28,060 nucleotides of DNA, taken from WHTX01 sp038255145 (lineage in GTDB: Bacteria > Actinomycetota > Acidimicrobiia > Acidimicrobiales > CAIXPF01). How positions within the stretch are numbered: the stretch's first letter is position 1; each line of letters opens with the position of its first letter. Location of the stretch: assembly GCA_038255145.1 (NCBI GenBank), contig JBBSLP010000076.1, positions 1 to 28,060 on the forward strand, in the 5' to 3' direction. Positions 12,484 through 19,674 of this stretch are shown piece after piece. The notes beneath the pieces are model-generated. The model searched no databases. It saw only the letters and a list, made by a program, of their open reading frames with translations, and was not told the DNA's origin. Both the position numbers and the translations under genes were made by a program.

Positions 12484-13794
12484 ATGGGGCCCGTCCGCCG
12501 CACCACCGAGCTCGGCCTGCTCGTGCTGGGGGCGCTCGTCACCGCCGGGGTCTACGCCCTGGCCAGCCTGGGTCGCAGCGCCTCCCTGCCCGCCAACCTG
12601 GTGCCCTTCCTGGGCATCGTGTTGGGCCTGCTCCTCGTGGCCCACCTGGCCGTGCGCCGCCTGGCTCCGGAGGCCGACGGGTTGCTCCTGCCCCTGGCCG
12701 GCCTGCTCAACGGCCTGGGCTACGTGTTCATCGCCCGCAGCAACGAGAGCCTGGCCGCCCTGCAGGCGGTGTGGACCGCGGTGGGGGTCACCGCCTTCAT
12801 CGGCACCCTGATCGTTGTCCGGCGCCTGCGCGACCTCGAGCGCTACCGTTACACCTTCGGCCTCATCGGCATCGGCCTGCTCCTGCTGCCCCTGGTGCCG
12901 GGTGTCGGCTACGAGGTCAACGGCGCCCGCATCTGGGTGTCGATCGGGCCCATCAACTTCCAGCCCGGCGAGCCCGCCAAGCTGGCCCTGGCCCTGTTCC
13001 TCGCCTCCTACCTGGTGGAACGGCGCGAACTGCTGGCCACGGCATCACGCCGCATCGGCCCCCTCAGCGTGCCCGACCCCCGCCACCTGGGCCCGTTGCT
13101 GCTGGCCTGGGGCATGTCGGTGCTGGTCATGGTGACCGAGAAGGACCTGGGCTCGTCCCTGCTCTTCTTCGCCCTGTTCGTGGTGCTCGTGTGGATCGCC
13201 ACCGAACGGAACGCCTACCTCGTCCTCAGCCTGGCCCTGTTCGCCGGGGGCGCCACCATCGCCTACCAGCTCTTCGGCCACGTCCGTGACCGGGTCACCA
13301 TCTGGATCGACCCGTGGACCTACGCCAAGGGCACGGGCTACCAGCTGGTGGAGACGGCCTTCGCCCTGGCCGCAGGGGGCATCACGGGCACGGGTCCGGG
13401 CCTGGGGGAGCCGGGGCGCATCCCCGCCCGGGAGACCGACTTCATCTTCGCCGTCATCGCCGAGGAGCTGGGCCTGCTGGGCGGGGTGGCCATCCTCGCC
13501 GCCTTCCTGCTGCTGGTGGGCAGTGGGCTGCGCATCGCCCTGCGCACCGAGGTCCTCTTCGACAAGCTGCTGGCCGCGGGCCTGTCCGCCCTCATCGGCC
13601 TGCAGGCCTTCCTCATCATCGGTGGCGTCATCCGCGTCGTGCCCCTGACCGGGGTGACCCTGCCCTTCGTGTCCTTCGGCGGCTCCTCCCTGGTGGCCAA
13701 CTACGTGCTGCTGGCCCTGCTGGTGCGCATCTCGGACGAGTCGGCCCGTCGCACCCGCCGACGCGAGGGTGAGCGGGCCGGGGCGGTCGCGTGA
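12484..13794 (+). CDS. rodA: RodA/FtsW-family peptidoglycan polymerase (SEDS), 436 aa
   Basis: SEDS proteins polymerise lipid II into glycan strands and work with a class B penicillin-binding protein, here the next gene. About ten hydrophobic spans are seen. Typical family blocks are NGARIWVSIGPINFQPGEPAKLAL, here summarised by its GARIW and QPGEPAKL cores, the MVTEKDLGSSLLFF loop (the EKDLG acid pair), and the C-terminal PLTGVTLPFVSFGGSSLVANY region of which PLTGVTLPFVSFGG is diagnostic. The ATG begins on the base after the pstP stop. The basic C-terminus (RTRRREGER) is cytoplasmic. Assignment to RodA rather than FtsW rests on the gene order. Confidence 0.93.
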   Translation: MGPVRRTTELGLLVLGALVTAGVYALASLGRSASLPANLVPFLGIVLGLLLVAHLAVRRLAPEADGLLLPLAGLLNGLGYVFIARSNESLAALQAVWTAVGVTAFIGTLIVVRRLRDLERYRYTFGLIGIGLLLLPLVPGVGYEVNGARIWVSIGPINFQPGEPAKLALALFLASYLVERRELLATASRRIGPLSVPDPRHLGPLLLAWGMSVLVMVTEKDLGSSLLFFALFVVLVWIATERNAYLVLSLALFAGGATIAYQLFGHVRDRVTIWIDPWTYAKGTGYQLVETAFALAAGGITGTGPGLGEPGRIPARETDFIFAVIAEELGLLGGVAILAAFLLLVGSGLRIALRTEVLFDKLLAAGLSALIGLQAFLIIGGVIRVVPLTGVTLPFVSFGGSSLVANYVLLALLVRISDESARRTRRREGERAGAVA

Positions 13795-13816
13795 GCGACG
13801 ATCGGGAGACGGCGGG

Positions 13817-15325
13817 GTGAACCGCAAGATCACCGCCCTGGGCATGGCCATGGTCGTGCTCTACCTGCTGCTGTTCGCCCAGCTCAATCGGATCCAGGTG
13901 TTCCAGGCCGACGACCTGAACCACCACCCGGAGAACTTCCGCGACATCGAACGCGACTTCGACCGTCCCCGGGGCCTGGTGCTGTCGGCCGACGGTGTCG
14001 TGCTGGCCCGCACCATCCCCACGCCCGACAGCGACTACGAGCGGTTGCGTGAGTACCCACAGGGTGAGCTGTTCGCCCAGTCCGTGGGCTACCTGTCCTA
14101 CGAGTTCGGGGCCGAGGGCGTCGAGCGCAGCTACAACGACCTGCTGTCGGGCCAGACCCCGGGACAGACCTACGCCAAGCTGTCCGACCTGTTCATCGAG
14201 CGGGACCGCACCGCCGACGTCACCCTCAGCCTGCGGGCCGACCTGCAGGCCGCGGCCCGTCAGGCCCTGGGCGACCGCCACGGCTCGGTCGTGGTGATCG
14301 ACCCCCGCAGCGGCGGTCTGCTGGCCCTGTGGTCGTGGCCCAGCTACGACCCCAACCGGTTGTCCACCCATGACCTCGGCGCCGCCAACGCGGCGCGCCA
14401 GGAGCTGCTGGCCGACCCGGCCGAGCCCCTGCTGGCCCGCACCTACGCCGAGCGCTTCTTCCCCGGGTCCTCCTTCAAGCTGGTCACCGGGGCCACCGGG
14501 GTGGACCAGGGGGTGGTGACCCCCACCAGCCCCAGCTACCCGAACTCGGACGGCTACCTGGCCCCCGGCGCCGGTGTGGCCATCCCCAACTTCGGCGGCG
14601 CCAGCTGCGGGGGGACGCTGGACAGGATCCTGGCCGTGTCCTGCAACACCGCCTTCGCCGAGATGGGGGCCATCACCATCGGGCCCGAGTGGATGGTGCA
14701 GGGGGCGGCCGATTTCGGCTTCAACGCCCGCCCGCCCCTCGACATACCGGGGGCGGCGGCCTCGCTGTTCCCCACCGACTTCGGCGCCCTGCTCGACGGG
14801 CCTGGCGGGCCCAACTCGGTCTACGAGGACTCGGCCAAGCTGGCCCAGGCCTCGATCGGCCAGAACGACGTGCAGGCCACCCCCCTGGAGATGTCGTTGG
14901 TGGCCGCAGCCCTGGGCACCGACGGCACCGTGCCCGTGCCCCGGGTCATGGCCGAGGTGCGCGACGCCGCCGGCAAGGTGCTGGAGAAGCCCCAGCGCGA
15001 GACGTGGCGCACCGCGGTCAGCCCGGCCACGGCCCAGACCATGCGCCAGGCCATGGAGGGCGTGGTGGCCAACGGCACGGCCAAGGGCCTGGCCCTCGAC
15101 GGGTGGACCGTCGGGGCCAAGACGGGCACGGCCGAGATCACCGGAGACGCCGAGGAGACCAACGCCTGGGTGGTGGGCTACGCCGGTCCCCCCGGCCAGC
15201 CTCCCATCGCCGCCTTCGCCGTGCTCATCGAGGCCGACCCCGGCCAGGGCGAGCTGACGGGCGGCGGCGCCGCCGTACCCGTGGCCCACGACGTCCTCGC
15301 CGTGCTGAAGGCGCTGGCGGGATGA
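13817..15325 (+). CDS. pbpA: PbpA: class B penicillin-binding protein (transpeptidase), 502 aa
   Basis: The protein cross-links peptidoglycan outside the membrane. The GTG at 13817 is preceded by GGGAG with 8-nt spacing, and starts the sequence NRKITALGMAMVVLYLLLFA, a signal-anchor. The transpeptidase triads are intact: S218-S-F-K221 (SxxK), S275-C-N277 (SxN) and K435-T-G437 (KTG). The N-terminal region (about 50-180) is the usual non-catalytic dimerisation domain. Mycobacterial PbpA is of similar length. The gene lies 22 bp after rodA, its expected SEDS partner. A TGA within ATGA ends the gene and opens a 27-codon ORF. Confidence 0.94.
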   Translation: MNRKITALGMAMVVLYLLLFAQLNRIQVFQADDLNHHPENFRDIERDFDRPRGLVLSADGVVLARTIPTPDSDYERLREYPQGELFAQSVGYLSYEFGAEGVERSYNDLLSGQTPGQTYAKLSDLFIERDRTADVTLSLRADLQAAARQALGDRHGSVVVIDPRSGGLLALWSWPSYDPNRLSTHDLGAANAARQELLADPAEPLLARTYAERFFPGSSFKLVTGATGVDQGVVTPTSPSYPNSDGYLAPGAGVAIPNFGGASCGGTLDRILAVSCNTAFAEMGAITIGPEWMVQGAADFGFNARPPLDIPGAAASLFPTDFGALLDGPGGPNSVYEDSAKLAQASIGQNDVQATPLEMSLVAAALGTDGTVPVPRVMAEVRDAAGKVLEKPQRETWRTAVSPATAQTMRQAMEGVVANGTAKGLALDGWTVGAKTGTAEITGDAEETNAWVVGYAGPPGQPPIAAFAVLIEADPGQGELTGGGAAVPVAHDVLAVLKALAG

Positions 15326-15405
15326 CCGCTGTGGCCACCGCACCACGCCTGAGCGCACCACGGATGACCGGGACCGACCGCGCGCCTTCACTAGAGTCAC
15401 GCTGA
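15322..15405 (+). CDS. 27-codon ORF between pbpA and pknB (doubtful)
   Basis: An ATG overlaps the pbpA stop (ATGA) and the frame ends at TGA 15403-15405, one base before the pknB ATG. It could simply fill the space where pknA is usually found, or allow coupling from pbpA to pknB. The peptide is Ala/Arg/Pro-rich with no motif, and the pknB promoter box lies inside it. It may well be chance. Confidence 0.2.
   Translation: MTAVATAPRLSAPRMTGTDRAPSLESR
15392..15397 (+). promoter_or_regulatory. -10 box for pknB, leaderless layout
   Basis: TAGAGT lies 9 nt before the ATG at 15407, the same spacing as for fhaB. No Shine-Dalgarno precedes the ATG. It would let the kinase be expressed separately from the upstream genes. 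Confidence 0.5.
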
Positions 15406-15406
15406 C

Positions 15407-17443
15407 ATGGCCGATCGCGAACCCGTCGTCCTCAACGGCCGCTACGAGCTGCACAGCCGGATTGCCCGTGGCGGCATGGCCGAGGTCTTCCTGGCCCGTG
15501 ACCAGCTCCTCGACCGCCAGGTCGCCGTCAAGGTGCTGTTCTCGGAGTTCGCCGCCGATCCCGCGTTCGTCGAGCGCTTCCGGCGTGAGGCCCAGGCTGC
15601 GGCCAACCTGAACCACCAGAACATCGTCGGCGTCTACGACTGGGGCTCCTTCGAGGGCACCTACTTCATCGTCATGGAGTACGTCCGGGGCCGGAGCCTG
15701 GCCGACATCCTGCGGGCCGAGGGTCGCCTGCACCCCGATCGGGCCGCCGACATCGCCGCCGACATCGCCTCGGCCCTGTACTTCGCCCATCGCAACGGCG
15801 TCGTGCACCGCGACGTCAAGCCCGGCAACGTGTTGATCACCACCCAGGGCCAGGTCAAGGTGACCGACTTCGGCATCGCCCGGGCCATCGGCGGCGGCAA
15901 CACCGACAACCTCACCCAGACCGGCTCGGTCATGGGCACGGCCACGTACTTCTCGCCCGAACAGGCCCAGGGCCTGCCCGTGGACCCCCGCAGCGACCTG
16001 TACTCCCTGGGGGTGCTGCTCTACGAGATGCTCGTGGGCCGGCCGCCCTTCTCGGGTGACAGCCCGGTGGCCATCGCCTACCAGCACGTCCAGAAGACGC
16101 CCACCCCGCCCCGCCAGATCGAGCCCCAGATCCCCGTCCCCCTCGAGGCCATCACCCTCAAGCTGCTGGCCAAGAACCCGGCCAACCGCTACGCCACGGC
16201 CGAGGAGCTGCGGGCCGACCTGCGCCGCTTCCGCACCGGGCAGCCCGTGGCCGCCGAATCGGTGCTCGCCCCCCCGGTCGCCGCCGTGGGTGCCCGCCCC
16301 GTGCCCGGACCTGCCGACGCCACGGCCATGATCGCCTCGACCCAGGCCCTGGCCCGCCAACCCGGGGCCGATCCCACCCGCGTCGTGGCCCCCGTCTACC
16401 AGGGCGCCCCCGTCTACGAGCCCCCCCGCAAGCACACCGGCGTGTTCATCGCCGTGGTCGTGCTGCTCCTGGCCGCCCTGGTGGCCCTGCTCGTGCTCTT
16501 CGCCCGCGAGGTGACCGACAAGAGCGACGACGGCGGCACCACCGTGGCCGTGCCCGCGGTGGTGAACCAGACCCGCCAGCAGGCCGAAGCCGCCCTGACC
16601 GCGGCGGGCCTGCAGGCCGAGGTGACCGTGGAGGCCAACACCACCGTGGCCGCCAACGTGGTGTTCGCCCAGGACCCTGCGGCCGGCGTCGACGTCAAGA
16701 AGGACTCGGCGGTCAAGCTCAAGGTCAACACCTCGGTCCAGGCCATCGCCCTGCCCTCCCTCGTCGGCCAGAAGGAGGAGGACGCCAAGAACGTGCTCCG
16801 GGCCGCCGGCTTCGAGCGCATCGAGGTCCAGCGCCAGCGCGAGACCGACGTCAAGAAGCAGGGCATCGTGCTGGCCCAGAACCCTGCGCCGGGCACCCAG
16901 GGTTCCAAGGACACCACGGTGTCGCTGACCGTGGGGGCAGCCCCCGACGTGATCACCCTGCCCAACGTGGCCGGCCAGACCGTCGAGGTGGCCACCGAAG
17001 CCCTGGTCAACGCGGGTGTGAACCGGGACTCCATCACCACGGTGGAGGCACCGTCGCCCACGGTGGCCGCCGGCCAGGTCATCGCCACCATCCCCACCGG
17101 AACCGTGGCCCCCGGTGCCGGCGTGCAGCTGCAGGTGTCGACGGGCCCCCAGCAGGTGAGCGTCCCCGACGTCGTCAACAACAGCCAGTCCGCGGCCGAG
17201 CAGTTGGTGATCAACGCCGGCCTCGTGCCCCGCACCACCACCCGCGAGCTGAAACCGGGGGAGTCGGGGGCGGGCAACGTGATCGACCAGACCCCCGAGG
17301 GGGGCCAGAAGGTCGACCCCGGCAGCCAGGTCGGCCTGGTGGTGGGGGTGGCGCCGTCGACGACGACCACCGCGCCGCCGTCGACCACGACGACTACATC
17401 CCGGGGCACGACCACGAGCACGACCAACCCCGACGGCAACTGA
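15407..17443 (+). CDS. pknB: PknB: Ser/Thr protein kinase with four PASTA repeats, 678 aa
   Basis: The kinase domain spans about residues 11-270: the nucleotide loop RIARGGMAEVFLARD, AVKVL with the ATP-binding Lys near 40, HRDVKPGNVL (catalytic D136), DFGIAR (D154) and a Thr-rich activation loop ending GTATYFSPEQ. A juxtamembrane linker leads to a single span at 346-367 (GVFIAVVVLLLAALVALLVL). Four PASTA repeats follow (about 379-444, 446-513, 514-581, 582-650), starting at VAVPAVV, IALPSLV, ITLPNVA and VSVPDVV. PASTA repeats bind muropeptides and lipid II. A Thr/Ser-rich tail ends the protein. Length and repeat number match mycobacterial PknB. Substrates encoded nearby are FhaA, FhaB, PbpA and PstP by family precedent. 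Confidence 0.96.
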   Translation: MADREPVVLNGRYELHSRIARGGMAEVFLARDQLLDRQVAVKVLFSEFAADPAFVERFRREAQAAANLNHQNIVGVYDWGSFEGTYFIVMEYVRGRSLADILRAEGRLHPDRAADIAADIASALYFAHRNGVVHRDVKPGNVLITTQGQVKVTDFGIARAIGGGNTDNLTQTGSVMGTATYFSPEQAQGLPVDPRSDLYSLGVLLYEMLVGRPPFSGDSPVAIAYQHVQKTPTPPRQIEPQIPVPLEAITLKLLAKNPANRYATAEELRADLRRFRTGQPVAAESVLAPPVAAVGARPVPGPADATAMIASTQALARQPGADPTRVVAPVYQGAPVYEPPRKHTGVFIAVVVLLLAALVALLVLFAREVTDKSDDGGTTVAVPAVVNQTRQQAEAALTAAGLQAEVTVEANTTVAANVVFAQDPAAGVDVKKDSAVKLKVNTSVQAIALPSLVGQKEEDAKNVLRAAGFERIEVQRQRETDVKKQGIVLAQNPAPGTQGSKDTTVSLTVGAAPDVITLPNVAGQTVEVATEALVNAGVNRDSITTVEAPSPTVAAGQVIATIPTGTVAPGAGVQLQVSTGPQQVSVPDVVNNSQSAAEQLVINAGLVPRTTTRELKPGESGAGNVIDQTPEGGQKVDPGSQVGLVVGVAPSTTTTAPPSTTTTTSRGTTTSTTNPDGN

Positions 17444-17451
17444 GCCCGGCC

Positions 17452-17466
17452 ACCACCGCCGGTGGT
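17452..17466 (+). terminator. Short hairpin after pknB
   Basis: ACCACC pairs with GGTGGT around a GCC loop, 8 nt after the pknB stop. The stem is only 6 bp and no T-tract follows, so this is a weak terminator candidate. Confidence 0.25.
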
Positions 17467-17514
17467 CATCGGGGCGCGCGCACGAGGTGTGACCCACCTG
17501 GGCGGCTCTGCCGG

Positions 17515-17520
17515 TAGCCT
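17515..17520 (+). promoter_or_regulatory. -10 box for crgA, leaderless layout
   Basis: TAGCCT ends 8 nt before the ATG at 17529, without a Shine-Dalgarno between them. Confidence 0.5.
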
Positions 17521-17528
17521 CCACGGCC

Positions 17529-17885
17529 ATGGCCAAGCCTGTGAAGCGCAAGGTGCCGGGCGGGCAGACGACGACCGGCCGCGTCACCCCCAAGGCGGGC
17601 TCCGTCGCCGCCCGGTCGACCAGCACCCGGTCGACGAGCGACAGCGATCGGGCCCGCCCTGCGGCGAGCACCCGCTACACCCCTCCGGCCCCCGCCCGCC
17701 TGAAGATGAGCCAGAGCGGACGGCTCATCCCCGGGATCATGTTCACCCTGCTCGGGGCAGGTGTGCTCATGATCGTCATCAACTACATGAGCGTGCTGCT
17801 GCCGGGTGCCCCCAGCAACTGGTACATCGTCGGCGGGCTGGGCCTGATCCTCAGTGGGATCATGGTGGCCACCCAGTGGCGCTGA
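17529..17885 (+). CDS. crgA: CrgA: division-associated membrane protein, 118 aa
   Basis: CrgA helps recruit division proteins such as FtsI to the septum in actinomycetes. The N-terminal 64 residues are basic and Ser/Thr-rich, probably disordered. Two membrane spans follow: about 67-87 (IPGIMFTLLGAGVLMIVINY) and about 99-116, within NWYIVGGLGLILSGIMVATQ, and the chain ends in QWR. The NWYxxxGxGLxxxGxxxATxW pattern at the second span is diagnostic of CrgA. The N-terminus is longer than in Streptomyces CrgA (84 aa). It lies 85 bp after pknB with its own promoter box and near the same kinase cluster as in mycobacteria. Confidence 0.92.
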   Translation: MAKPVKRKVPGGQTTTGRVTPKAGSVAARSTSTRSTSDSDRARPAASTRYTPPAPARLKMSQSGRLIPGIMFTLLGAGVLMIVINYMSVLLPGAPSNWYIVGGLGLILSGIMVATQWR

Positions 17886-17970
17886 GGGTGGCGGCGGGGT
17901 GACGATGGGGTGAACTGTCGGGCGTAGCCGGGTGTCCGACGAGTTACACCGACGTCATTCCCCACAGATC

Positions 17971-17989
17971 CATCCACAGCCTGTGGATG
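17971..17989. promoter_or_regulatory. 19-bp palindrome with DnaA-box-like arms
   Basis: CATCCACAG and CTGTGGATG are perfect reverse complements around a single C. Each arm contains ATCCACA, close to the bacterial DnaA box TTATCCACA. A third partial match (CCCACAG) lies at 17961-17967. There is no cluster of boxes, so this is not an origin; it could also be a regulator site. Confidence 0.4.
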
Positions 17990-17994
17990 AACGA

Positions 17995-18022
17995 AGGTCC
18001 GGCCGCCGGCGCAGCCGGACCT
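17995..18022. terminator. Bidirectional terminator hairpin between crgA and the minus-strand genes
   Basis: AGGTCCGGC (17995-18003) pairs perfectly with GCCGGACCT (18014-18022) around a 10-nt loop. It lies between two convergent genes. No T-run follows, typical of GC-rich actinobacterial stems. Confidence 0.55.
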
Positions 18023-18061
18023 CGGTCCGCCCCGATCGCCGTCATCCCCTGACGGTCAGCA

Positions 18062-18376
18062 TCACTCCATGACCGGGGCCACGAACTCCATGTCCTCCAT
18101 GCAGTGGCGGGGGGGTTCGGGGACCTCGTCGTTGGCCGACACCATGCGCACCTCGGTCCCGCAGATGGAGCAGCGGAAGCGGATGCGCACCTTGCGCAGC
18201 TCTCCCGGCGGGGGAGCGGCAGGCACGGGTCGGGCGAAGCTGCCGATGACGGCCACGCCGATGCGCAGGAGGACGTAGCAGACCCCGAGGGCCACGGTCA
18301 CCCGCAGCCAGGGTTGGCCGAGGGCGATCAGCAGCACCCCGAACAGCACCAACACGACGGGCAGGGCTCGCTTCAC
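18062..18376 (-). CDS. Membrane protein with C-terminal zinc-ribbon-like motif, 104 aa
   Basis: The GTG at 18376 begins 3 nt after the thiolase stop, so translation is probably coupled to it. Two N-terminal hydrophobic spans (about residues 4-20 and 25-46) are followed by a Pro-rich turn (VPAAPPPGEL) and a cytoplasmic tail with CSICGTEV and, later, PRHCMEDM. The Cys-x2-Cys pair plus His-Cys suggests a zinc site. The tail is like small Zn-ribbons found in many actinobacterial hypothetical proteins. The coupling to the thiolase is inferred from spacing alone; no enzymatic role is visible. Confidence 0.72.
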   Translation of the reverse strand: MKRALPVVLVLFGVLLIALGQPWLRVTVALGVCYVLLRIGVAVIGSFARPVPAAPPPGELRKVRIRFRCSICGTEVRMVSANDEVPEPPRHCMEDMEFVAPVME

Positions 18377-18379
18377 GGG

Positions 18380-19573
18380 TCAGCCGAGACGTTCGATGAT
18401 GGTGGCGTTGGCCATGCCGCCACCTTCGCACATGGTCTGTAGGCCGTACCGACCACCGGTGCGCTCGAGCTCGTTGAGCAGGGTGGCCAGCAGCTTGGTG
18501 CCCGAGGACCCCAGGGGGTGGCCCAGGGCGATGGCGCCGCCGTTGACGTTGACCCTGCTCATGTCGGGGTGCAGCTCACGCTCCCAGGCGAGCACGACCG
18601 AGGCGAAGGCCTCGTTGACCTCCACCAGGTCCATGTCCTCGATGCGCAGGCCGCCGCGGGCCAGCACCTTCTCGGTGGCGGGGATGGGGCCAGTGAGCAT
18701 GAAGACGGGGTCCACGCCGGCCACGGAGAAGGCGTGGAAGCGGGCCCGCGGGGTGTAGCCGAGCTGGACGGCCCGCTCCTCGCTCATGATGAGCACGGCC
18801 GAGGCGCCGTCGGTGATCTGCGACGAGTTGCCGGCGGTGACCTTGCCCCCGGGGAGGAAGGCGGGCTTGAGCCCGGCCAGGACCTCGAGGGAGGTGTCGC
18901 GGATGCCCTCGTCCGCGGTGACGAGTTGGCCGGTGTCGATGGTGCGGCCCGACTCCTTGTCCCGGCGCAGCTCACGGACGGGGATGATCTCGCGGTCGAA
19001 GCGCCCCTCGTCACGGGCCCGGGCCGCGAACTGCTGGGAGCGCAGCGAGAAGGCGTCGAGCTCGTCGCGGCTGATGCCCCACTTGTCGGCGATGAGCTCG
19101 GCCGAGATGCCCTGGGGCACCAGGCCCCCCCGGTCCTCGTAGCGGCGGCCCACGGCGGGGCCGAAGGGCAGGCCGAACTCACCGTTGCCCACCGAGGCGC
19201 CCATGGGCACGAGGGACATGACCTCGATGCCCGCGGCCACGACGACGTCGTAGGCCCCGGCCATCACGCCCTGGGCGGCGAAGGCCGCGGCCTGCTGGGA
19301 CGACCCGCACTGGCGGTCGATGGTGGTGGCCGGCACCTCTTCGGGCCAGCCCGCGGCGAGCACGGCGTTGCGGCCCACGTTGACGGCCTGGGCGCCGACC
19401 TGCATCACCGACCCGGTGATGACGTCCTCGACCAGGGAGGGGTCGAGGTCGTTGCGCTCCTGGAGCGCCTTGAGCGCCTCCGCCGCCAGGTCCACGGGGT
19501 GCCAGCCCGAGAGCTTCCCGTTCCGCTTGCCGCCGGCGGTGCGGACGGCGTCGACGATGACTGCGTTGCGCAT
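18380..19573 (-). CDS. Thiolase (acetyl-CoA acyltransferase), 397 aa
   Basis: Thiolases split 3-oxoacyl-CoA with CoA, or condense acyl-CoAs. The start ATG 19573 follows AGGAG with 6-nt spacing and gives the standard opening MRNAVIVDAVRTAGGKRNGK. The nucleophile Cys is C89 in DRQCGSSQQA; the second-site residues are H352 in ALGHPLG and C382 in CEGGGMANA. The VNVNGGAIALGHPLGSSG loop (of which GGAIALGHPLG is enough to identify it) and the NEAFA motif are present. Length is usual for the FadA/steroid-thiolase group. A possible promoter and a 15-bp palindrome lie upstream. The gene follows the Mo-dehydrogenase gene by 101 bp on the same strand. Confidence 0.94.
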   Translation of the reverse strand: MRNAVIVDAVRTAGGKRNGKLSGWHPVDLAAEALKALQERNDLDPSLVEDVITGSVMQVGAQAVNVGRNAVLAAGWPEEVPATTIDRQCGSSQQAAAFAAQGVMAGAYDVVVAAGIEVMSLVPMGASVGNGEFGLPFGPAVGRRYEDRGGLVPQGISAELIADKWGISRDELDAFSLRSQQFAARARDEGRFDREIIPVRELRRDKESGRTIDTGQLVTADEGIRDTSLEVLAGLKPAFLPGGKVTAGNSSQITDGASAVLIMSEERAVQLGYTPRARFHAFSVAGVDPVFMLTGPIPATEKVLARGGLRIEDMDLVEVNEAFASVVLAWERELHPDMSRVNVNGGAIALGHPLGSSGTKLLATLLNELERTGGRYGLQTMCEGGGMANATIIERLG

Positions 19574-19598
19574 GTTCAGCTCCTCTGCGTGGATGCCG

Positions 19599-19604
19599 AG
19601 ACTA
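19599..19604 (-). promoter_or_regulatory. -10 box candidate for the thiolase gene
   Basis: Read on the minus strand this is TAGTCT, identical to the fhaB box. It would start a leader of about 20 nt containing the AGGAG ribosome-binding site. Confidence 0.4.
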
Positions 19605-19608
19605 GTGA

Positions 19609-19623
19609 GTTGCATGACGCAAC
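19609..19623. promoter_or_regulatory. Palindromic operator candidate of the thiolase promoter
   Basis: GTTGC-N5-GCAAC, perfect arms of 5 bp, lies 4 bp upstream of the -10 box and so over the spacer and -35 region. TetR- or FadR-type repressors of lipid genes bind sites of this size and position; no such regulator is in the window. Confidence 0.35.
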
Positions 19624-19628
19624 GCATG

Positions 19629-19661
19629 GGGGGCCGCCCGCCTTCCCGGCGACCGGCCCCC
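19629..19661 (-). terminator. Terminator hairpin after the Mo-dehydrogenase gene
   Basis: GGGGGCCG (19629-19636) and CGGCCCCC (19654-19661) form an 8-bp GC-rich stem with a 17-nt loop, just after the stop at 19675. No T-tract is present. Confidence 0.4.
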
Positions 19662-19674
19662 GCCCGTCAGCGCG

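Noticed and set aside
13628..17671. A 1347-codon open frame on the minus strand across rodA, pbpA, pknB and crgA
   Set aside because: It is antisense to clearly identified genes, is rich in Gly/His/Val low-complexity sequence and matches no family. High GC leaves few stop codons in shadow frames.
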